Positions 24,003-28,504 of a stretch of 28,504 nt of DNA are shown here, piece after piece (position 1 is the stretch's first letter; every line of letters begins with the position of its first letter). The notes below the pieces were generated by a model. It had not been told where the DNA came from, did no database searches, and worked only from the letters and a program-made list of their open reading frames with translations. A program made the position numbers and the translations under genes. This stretch comes from an uncultured Actinomycetes bacterium (GTDB lineage Bacteria > Actinomycetota > Acidimicrobiia > Acidimicrobiales > Ilumatobacteraceae), in assembly GCA_937927625.1 (NCBI GenBank), contig CALBSD010000026.1, positions 1-28,504 on the forward strand. Direction: 5' to 3'.

Positions 24003-24686
24003 ATGCATTCATTGGCTCGTCGACTTGGGTTCGCGATCACGGCGCTCTGCCTGGCAACTGCAACATTTCTTTCGCCCGCCGCCCATGCCCAGCGCATCAA
24101 CGTTCTCATCGTTGGCGACTCAGTTGCATCCGTTCTTCGATGGGCACCCGAGAGCATGAAACCTCTGTGGGGCAGCACTTATAACGTCACCCTTGAGACA
24201 TGGGGTTGTCAGAAACTGCTTGGTGCAGGTTGCATCGAATCCGCAAAGCTCAGTGCGCTCGACCAGATTGTGAAGCATCGGCCAGATGGCATCAACATCG
24301 TCATTGTTGCGACGGGCTACAACGACACAGGCGCAGATTTCGTGAGAAATGCCATGCACAAGATCAATGCAGAGGCGAAGTCACAAGGCGCATCTCTCAT
24401 CTGGCTGACCTACCGCGAAAACGGAAATGTGCGTGTCAAGAACCGTGCGTTCAATGATGTCGTAAAAACCGAGAGCAAGAAGCTTCACATCACTGTGATG
24501 GATTGGGAACTCATTGCACGGAAGAACAAACACTGGTTCACTGGTGATCGCGTACATATGAACAAATTCGGCGGACTTCAACTGGCTCGCAACATCAAGA
24601 TTGCTCTTGATATCAAGATGGGCTTCGCGAGGAACTCCACTACAAGCACCAGTACGACTGTCGTCGCTACCACTGTTCCGAGTTAA
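24003..24686 (+). CDS. Exported SGNH-type hydrolase with Thr/Ser tail
   Basis: The 227-residue protein has a signal peptide (1 to ~30, with a hydrophobic ITALCLATATFL core and AHA cleavage site), then a single SGNH hydrolase domain. Block I is LIVGDSVASVLRW, block III is ATGYNDTGADF and block V is GDRVHMNKFGG with the Asp and His of the triad. Two Cys (WGCQ, GAGC) may form a disulfide. The tail is Thr/Ser rich (STTSTSTTVVATTVPS). SGNH proteins of this size are often O-acetylesterases of peptidoglycan or glycans; this is inference. It is a distant paralogue of the SGNH module in the 797-residue protein of the same window (shared GDSV and GYND). The TAA stop overlaps the -10 of the next gene. 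Confidence 0.87.
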   Translation: MHSLARRLGFAITALCLATATFLSPAAHAQRINVLIVGDSVASVLRWAPESMKPLWGSTYNVTLETWGCQKLLGAGCIESAKLSALDQIVKHRPDGINIVIVATGYNDTGADFVRNAMHKINAEAKSQGASLIWLTYRENGNVRVKNRAFNDVVKTESKKLHITVMDWELIARKNKHWFTGDRVHMNKFGGLQLARNIKIALDIKMGFARNSTTSTSTTVVATTVPS

Positions 24687-24689
24687 GTT
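24684..24689 (+). promoter_or_regulatory. -10 element TAAGTT, leaderless start at 24696
   Basis: TAAGTT begins with the SGNH gene's stop codon, and GTGCGC (6 nt) separates it from GTG 24696. This spacing favours GTG 24696 over GTG 24690 as the start of the LLM gene. Confidence 0.47.
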
Positions 24690-24695
24690 GTGCGC

Positions 24696-25625
24696 GTGGA
24701 ACTACGCGTATTTACAGAGCCCCAACAAGGTGCCAGTTATGGCCAACTTCTCGCTGTCGCACAATGTGCAGAGCGCGTCGGATTCAATGCTTTCTTTCGT
24801 AGTGACCACTACCAAGTCATGGGCACACACTTCAATGGCCTGCCGGGCCCCAGCGACGCGTGGATCACACTTGCAGGCATCGCACGAGAGACAAGCACCA
24901 TTCGCCTCGGCACCTTGGTGAACTCAGCAACCTTCCGCAACCCCGGCGTCCTCGCCATCAGCATCGCCAATGTGGACGACATGTCGAATGGTCGTGTTGA
25001 ACTTGGTCTCGGTGCTGGCTGGTACGGCGTTGAGCATACGTCTTATGGCATTCCATTCCCTGCACTCGGCGAACGCTTCAACATCCTGAGCGAACAACTC
25101 GAAATCATCACTGGCTTGTGGAACACACCACTTGGTGATTCCTACTCCTTCACCGGCAAGCACTACTCCATCTCTGACTCTCCTGCGCTTCCCAAGCCCA
25201 TTCAGTCACCTCCACCGATCATCGTGGGAGGCGGAGGTCCGAAGCGCACACCAATGCTTGCAGCGCGTTTCGCAGCAGAGTTCAACATGCCATTCCAGAG
25301 TCGTGAACGCTTCACAGAACAGCGTGACCGAGTTCGTGCGGCATGCACCACCATTGGACGCGACCCCGAGAGCCTTGTGTATTCAACAGCACAGGTCGTT
25401 GCCATTGGTCGCAACGACGCAGAGATTGCACGTCGCGCTGCCGCCATCGGACGCGACGTTGATGAGTTGAGGCAGAACGGTCTGTGCGGCACACCCGATG
25501 AGGTGTTGCAGAAGATCGCCGACTGGGGCTCCACGGGTGTCAGCCGTCTGTATCTCCAGTTCCTAGATCTCTCAGACCTTGATCATCTGGAGTTGGTGGG
25601 CGCGGAAGTGATTCCGCACCTCTGA
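24696..25625 (+). CDS. LLM-class flavin/F420-dependent oxidoreductase
   Basis: This is a luciferase-like monooxygenase-fold protein of about 309 residues. It begins ELRVFTEPQQGASYGQLLAVAQCAE and has the family features GFNAFFRSDHY, PSDAWITLAGIARETSTIRLGTLV, FRNPGVLAISIANVDDMSNGRVELGLGAGW, ERFNILSEQLEII, PPPIIVGGGGPKRTP and a C-terminal CGTPDEVLQKIADWGSTGV. These fit the F420-dependent subgroup that is abundant in actinobacteria, although F420 versus FMN cannot be proven here and the substrate is unknown. The ORF can also start at GTG 24690. The stop directly abuts the uppP stop on the other strand. It lies in a run with the 158-aa and SGNH genes, though each seems to have its own promoter. 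Confidence 0.91.
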   Translation: MELRVFTEPQQGASYGQLLAVAQCAERVGFNAFFRSDHYQVMGTHFNGLPGPSDAWITLAGIARETSTIRLGTLVNSATFRNPGVLAISIANVDDMSNGRVELGLGAGWYGVEHTSYGIPFPALGERFNILSEQLEIITGLWNTPLGDSYSFTGKHYSISDSPALPKPIQSPPPIIVGGGGPKRTPMLAARFAAEFNMPFQSRERFTEQRDRVRAACTTIGRDPESLVYSTAQVVAIGRNDAEIARRAAAIGRDVDELRQNGLCGTPDEVLQKIADWGSTGVSRLYLQFLDLSDLDHLELVGAEVIPHL

Positions 25626-26450
25626 TTACAAAACGTTGGTGAGCAGCAGGACGCCACAGATGGCTGCAACTGCAATGCGGTACCAACCAAAGATGGCAAG
25701 AGACTTGGTGTTGAGGTAACCCACCATCCATCGCACTGCAATTAATGCAGTGATGAATGCACACACAAGACCAATCAACGGCGTCACGACTCCAAACTTG
25801 TCAACAAGTTCTCCACCATGCTTCAGCAGGTCCAGTGCTGTGGCTGCACTCAGAGTGACAAGCCCTAACAAGAAGCTGAATTCAATGGCAGCAGACAAAC
25901 TGAGTCCCACTGCAAGACCTGCAACAAGTGTGACAAGACTTCTGCTGACACCGGGCCACAAAGCCACTCCTTGCGCCAGCCCAATGAGAAATGCCGAACG
26001 CGTTGTGAGTTGATGCATACCGAGGGTTCCACTTTTGGGAACCCATCGAAGTAACAACACACCACCAACTGCCCACGCAATGGTCACGGGAACTGGGCCG
26101 AACAACGCACTCTTGATTGCATCACCAACTACGACGCCCAACACTGCTGCAGGGATGAAAGCTGTTATCAGCGCAAGAAGTGTTGCTCGTCCCTCTACAT
26201 CAGCACCACCAATGCCGCGCAGCATTGAGAAAATTCGTGAGCGATACAAAAACAGCACGGCCAAGATCGCACCGAACTGAATTGCAACCGAATAGGTGTC
26301 GCCTGCAGTCTTTGTTACGCCCGTGCCGAAATTGATGAGGTCACCAACGATCAACAAGTGACCAGTCGATGAGATGGGCAGAAATTCAGTAATCCCCTCA
26401 ACAATTCCGAGAAGAATTGCGTGAGGAAGCGAGAGCAGGCTTGAGAACAT
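25626..26450 (-). CDS. uppP: Undecaprenyl-diphosphate phosphatase
   Basis: UppP (BacA) dephosphorylates undecaprenyl diphosphate to recycle the lipid carrier of peptidoglycan and wall polymers; overproduction gives bacitracin resistance. The 274-residue membrane protein has about eight hydrophobic segments and both signature motifs: GIVEGITEFLPISSTGH near the N terminus (Glu residues, Ser-Ser and His) and WPGVSRSLVTL in the middle. A start at ATG 26450 is supported by MFSSLLSLPHAILLGIVEG; GGGAGG sits 11 nt upstream, a long spacing. A perfect 12-bp inverted repeat covers the Shine-Dalgarno edge, the ATG and the first four codons. The gene precedes no wall gene, but the LCP and Galf genes in the window use the same carrier. 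Confidence 0.96.
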   Translation of the reverse strand: MFSSLLSLPHAILLGIVEGITEFLPISSTGHLLIVGDLINFGTGVTKTAGDTYSVAIQFGAILAVLFLYRSRIFSMLRGIGGADVEGRATLLALITAFIPAAVLGVVVGDAIKSALFGPVPVTIAWAVGGVLLLRWVPKSGTLGMHQLTTRSAFLIGLAQGVALWPGVSRSLVTLVAGLAVGLSLSAAIEFSFLLGLVTLSAATALDLLKHGGELVDKFGVVTPLIGLVCAFITALIAVRWMVGYLNTKSLAIFGWYRIAVAAICGVLLLTNVL

Positions 26451-26464
26451 ACGTTCTCAAGCCT
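26437..26464 (-). promoter_or_regulatory. Perfect 12-bp inverted repeat across the uppP start codon
   Basis: Arms AGGCTTGAGAAC (26437-26448) and GTTCTCAAGCCT (26453-26464) flank ATAC. On the mRNA, A and U of the AUG lie in the four-base loop and G pairs in the stem, while the outer arm takes up the AGG of the Shine-Dalgarno. The core GAAC-N4-GTTC also fits the Gram-positive/actinobacterial LexA operator core. It may be either an RNA switch or a repressor site, and it is also usable as a terminator stem for the lipoprotein transcript. Confidence 0.6.
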
Positions 26465-26473
26465 CCCACAGAC

Positions 26474-26487
26474 GCGGCTATTGCCGC
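26474..26487 (-). terminator. Short GC hairpin after the lipoprotein gene
   Basis: GCGGC-N4-GCCGC lies 5 nt past the lipoprotein stop. It is followed by no T-run, so it is only a possible terminator, perhaps working together with the larger inverted repeat at 26437-26464. Confidence 0.25.
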
Positions 26488-26492
26488 CATCA

Positions 26493-27428
26493 TCATCCGA
26501 GGTAGATAAACGGTGCACGACCTCGGATTTGATTGCCGTTAGTGCCGCTAAACATCAACAACAGTTGACCAGAATCTCCGACGCGAAGTCGGCTAATGAT
26601 GTCTTTGTATCCATTGCCTGCACTGCTGTATGTGATCGTTCGATCGCTGTCGTTGAAGTCGGCACTCCACCCGAGGTAGTAGCCGTTGCATGGTTGTGGA
26701 CATGTTGCACCATTTGACCCCTTCAACAGAATTTCAATTGCATTCCCGTTGTAGGTATACGCAAGACGTTCACTCACACCGGAGTCATAAGTTGCCGTCA
26801 CGCTTCCAGGGAATGAGAATGGATAACGGGCCACAATCTGCGGTGACGCACTCTGATTCGCCTGATACATAACAAGCAAGTCGCCTGCGTCACCAGCAAC
26901 CATGTTTGCGATGATGTCTTTGTAGCCATTCGCTGAACTTGAATAGATAATTCGACGATTGTTGTCATTGAAATTGGAGTTCCAACCCAAGTAATAACCA
27001 CGACATGGCTGAACACAAATGCTGTTGTCCTTATTCTTCATCTGAATCGTCATTGCATTCAAAGTAAATTTATGTGTGATGGTGGGAGCATCGCTGTATG
27101 AAGGAGCTGTGGTGGTAACCCCACCCGAACTTGGCGGGCTCGTCACATTTGAACCTGAATCCCCCGCTTGTGCTGCGGAAGGCGAGTTGGGAGACGTACT
27201 GACAGTCTTTGACTTAGGGGCGGAAGAGCCAGTCGTTCCGGCAATAGTTGTAGTTGACCCCGCGATGTCAGCAGCAGCGATCGCAACACTTCCATTCGCC
27301 GTGTTGATAAGAACAGTGTCGGTAGTTGGTTCTGTAGATTTTTTAGAATCCCCACCACATGCAGTTAGCAAAGCAGTGAGCAACATGCCACAAATAAGCA
27401 ATCGACGGCCAGAGTAATTCGTAGACAT
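26493..27428 (-). CDS. Lipoprotein with two ~90-residue repeats, function unknown
   Basis: The 311-residue protein starts with a lipoprotein signal peptide (RRLLICGMLLTALLTACGG, lipidated Cys at about 24). A low-complexity linker rich in Ser, Thr, Gly and Pro (~25-115) follows. Two similar modules fill the rest, about 119-201 and 219-308. Each contains a Cys-x2-3-Cys pair (ICVQPC, CPQPC), then GYYLGW, FND, IxYSS, NGYKDII, GDxGxLLxM and an R-x-P-F end; the modules are offset by 105 residues. I do not recognise this repeat. It probably forms a disulfide-stabilised beta structure and could bind carbohydrate or a wall polymer (inference). ATG 27428 is supported by a perfect AGGAGG four bases upstream and by the start of the signal peptide. 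Confidence 0.82.
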   Translation of the reverse strand: MSTNYSGRRLLICGMLLTALLTACGGDSKKSTEPTTDTVLINTANGSVAIAAADIAGSTTTIAGTTGSSAPKSKTVSTSPNSPSAAQAGDSGSNVTSPPSSGGVTTTAPSYSDAPTITHKFTLNAMTIQMKNKDNSICVQPCRGYYLGWNSNFNDNNRRIIYSSSANGYKDIIANMVAGDAGDLLVMYQANQSASPQIVARYPFSFPGSVTATYDSGVSERLAYTYNGNAIEILLKGSNGATCPQPCNGYYLGWSADFNDSDRTITYSSAGNGYKDIISRLRVGDSGQLLLMFSGTNGNQIRGRAPFIYLG

Positions 27429-27453
27429 TTTGCCTCCTATTGAATTGAGGATG

Positions 27454-27482
27454 AAACTACTCGTAATCAACTCATCACTCAA
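27454..27482 (-). promoter_or_regulatory. Sigma70-type promoter of the lipoprotein gene
   Basis: TTGAGT (-35, 27482-27477), a 17-bp spacer and TAGTTT (-10, 27459-27454) lie on the minus strand. Transcription from about 27447 would give a leader of about 20 nt carrying the AGGAGG site at 27433-27438. This is the only promoter in the window with a convincing -35. Confidence 0.55.
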
Positions 27483-27578
27483 AAGAATGCGATGTGTTTT
27501 ATGCAGCGTCCACTGATTACTTTCGTCATTCATTGCAGATGAGTATGTTCATGCATCGCACACGATTCCAGTTGTGTC

Positions 27579-27584
27579 TACGTT
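27579..27584 (+). promoter_or_regulatory. -10 element TACGTT, leaderless start at 27591
   Basis: TACGTT is followed by GCGCTT (6 nt) and the ATG of the His-box membrane hydroxylase. No Shine-Dalgarno is seen. Together with the minus-strand promoter it shares the 162-nt divergent gap (27429-27590), in which I see nothing else. Confidence 0.45.
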
Positions 27585-27590
27585 GCGCTT

Positions 27591-28424
27591 ATGAGCGATG
27601 AACACATTCAAGAATTTCTCCATGAACATGAGAAACAACATCACAATGGACGTCCGCGAGCTGAATCAGTCACTCAACCGAATCAGTCTCGAGTGATTGC
27701 ATGGACCGTTGTGATCCTCGTGATCTCAGTTGCGGTCATGGCATGGATATCCAGCGTGAATCGAGATTCCATCCCAAAAGAATTAATGGTCTTCGCCATC
27801 GGCGTGGCCATCGTTCCTTTCCTCGCTTCCCCCATTGAATGGTTTGTTCATCGTTACGTGTATCACCAGCCCGTGATTTCCTCACTCGCGCGCATCTACA
27901 CGATTCATACGGCACATCACTTCGCGTATTTCCCCACGTGGCGATACATCACGGGTGGAACCGCACGACGACTCCCCATCCGTTCAGACGAAGGTGCGAT
28001 TTCCGATGACCCCATCTCAAACGCGAGCATTCGATTGGCGCATTTCATTTGGTACATGTCGTTTGGGATTGTGTTTATGTGGGTCCCAGCGTGGGTCATC
28101 ACACGTGACGGCCTATTTCTCAGTGGAATCATCGTCAGTTCCATCGTGGTGTCGAATTTGTTCATCGTTGTTCACGACACGATTCATCGACCAGGAAGCC
28201 ACCGAATTGTCGAAGCACAACCGTGGTTCTCATTTCTCGATCATCACCACTACATCCATCACGTTGCGCTTGGAAAGAACTTGAACTTCTTGCTTCCAAT
28301 GGCTGACTTGCTATTTGGAACTCTGCAGCTCGAACTCACCGATGAACAGGTTCGTGTCCATGGATCTTTGAAACGAGCAAAGCTGATTCGCATAGGCGAG
28401 GGAGAGCCTGCTCGAAAGCAGTAA
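27591..28424 (+). CDS. His-box membrane hydroxylase/desaturase (fatty acid hydroxylase superfamily)
   Basis: The 277-residue protein has a charged N terminus with several His (HEHEKQHHN), two or three hydrophobic helix pairs and the spaced His clusters of membrane di-iron oxygenases: EWFVHRYVYHQP, IHTAHHFAYF, FIVVHDTIHRPG and FLDHHHYIHHVALGKNLNF. This matches the fatty acid hydroxylase/sterol desaturase superfamily; the substrate (fatty acid, sterol or carotenoid) cannot be read. The late part FLLPMADLLFGTLQ is the usual C-terminal signature. ATG 27591 has a good -10 (TACGTT) 6 nt upstream. The gene ends 7 nt before the tRNA-Glu gene on the other strand. Confidence 0.88.
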   Translation: MSDEHIQEFLHEHEKQHHNGRPRAESVTQPNQSRVIAWTVVILVISVAVMAWISSVNRDSIPKELMVFAIGVAIVPFLASPIEWFVHRYVYHQPVISSLARIYTIHTAHHFAYFPTWRYITGGTARRLPIRSDEGAISDDPISNASIRLAHFIWYMSFGIVFMWVPAWVITRDGLFLSGIIVSSIVVSNLFIVVHDTIHRPGSHRIVEAQPWFSFLDHHHYIHHVALGKNLNFLLPMADLLFGTLQLELTDEQVRVHGSLKRAKLIRIGEGEPARKQ

Positions 28425-28431
28425 AGGCAAT

Positions 28432-28504
28432 TGGCACTCCCAACGGGATTCGAACCCGTGCCGCCACCTTGAGAGGGTGGTGTCCTAGGCCACTAGACGA
28501 TGGG
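28432..28504 (-). tRNA. tRNA-Glu(CUC), 5' end cut by the window edge
   Basis: On the minus strand the bases fold as a tRNA. The acceptor 3' strand is TGGGAGT with discriminator G and an encoded CCA (28434-28432). The T-arm is ACGGG-TTCGAAT-CCCGT. The anticodon stem CCACC/GGTGG closes the loop CTCTCAA, with anticodon CTC at 28473-28471. The D-arm contains GTC, TAGTGG and GAC. Only four of the seven 5' acceptor bases (CCCA) are in the window, so three bases are missing beyond 28504. Confidence 0.95.

Noticed and set aside
28408..28421. Small hairpin CTGCT-CGAA-AGCAG at the end of the hydroxylase gene
   Set aside because: Only 5 bp, inside coding sequence, and no T-run follows on either strand; not called as a terminator.

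Overview
The window looks like a piece of a compact, medium-GC actinobacterial chromosome, most plausibly from an uncultured Acidimicrobiia-type (Ilumatobacter-like) lineage. Supporting signs are an actinobacterial-type DapD, an LpdA-type quinone reductase, an LLM flavoprotein of the F420 type, a LytR-CpsA-Psr protein, a UDP-galactopyranose mutase next to a GlfT2-like galactofuranosyltransferase, and several exported proteins with long Thr/Ser linkers or tails. The class assignment is inference; the genes themselves are mostly clear. I see no insertion sequence, phage gene, CRISPR array or plasmid function.

Layout. 1-963: the 3' part of a GGDEF-EAL protein. 990-4546: birA and an LCP wall-polymer transferase on the minus strand, divergent from a biotin carboxylase/BCCP fusion (accA). 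4547-7911: an unknown membrane protein, an LpdA-like flavoprotein and an exported M15 peptidase (minus). 7932-10957: lysS-dapD-nitroreductase, a tightly packed plus-strand operon. 10954-14389: a secreted PKD protein, a methylmalonyl-CoA mutase catalytic subunit and a RidA protein (minus). 14409-18562: a class II aldolase-like protein, an EamA transporter and a large SpoIID-SGNH-peptidoglycan-binding protein (plus). 18567-23459: sir2, a rhodanese-MoeB protein, glf and a GlfT2-like transferase (minus). 23517-25625: a conserved small protein, an exported SGNH protein and an LLM oxidoreductase (plus). 25626-27428: uppP and a repeat-containing lipoprotein (minus). 27591-28424: a His-box membrane hydroxylase. 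28432-28504: most of a tRNA-Glu(CUC).

How the genes fit together. Cell-envelope construction is the main theme: LCP ligase, M15 peptidase, DapD (diaminopimelate), SpoIID/SGNH/PG-binding protein, Glf plus GlfT2-like enzyme (galactofuran), UppP (lipid carrier recycling) and two secreted or lipid-anchored proteins of unknown role. A second theme is acyl-CoA metabolism: BirA would biotinylate the AccA fusion, and the mutase would act downstream if that carboxylase accepts propionyl-CoA.

The most interesting signals are regulatory. At least seven gene starts have a TANNNT-type -10 hexamer exactly 6 nt upstream, which is the geometry of leaderless transcription. birA and accA appear to share one palindromic -10 element. 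Several -10 elements begin with the stop codon of the preceding gene. A perfect 12-bp inverted repeat with a 4-nt centre straddles the uppP start codon and can be read either as a translation-controlling hairpin or as a LexA-like operator.
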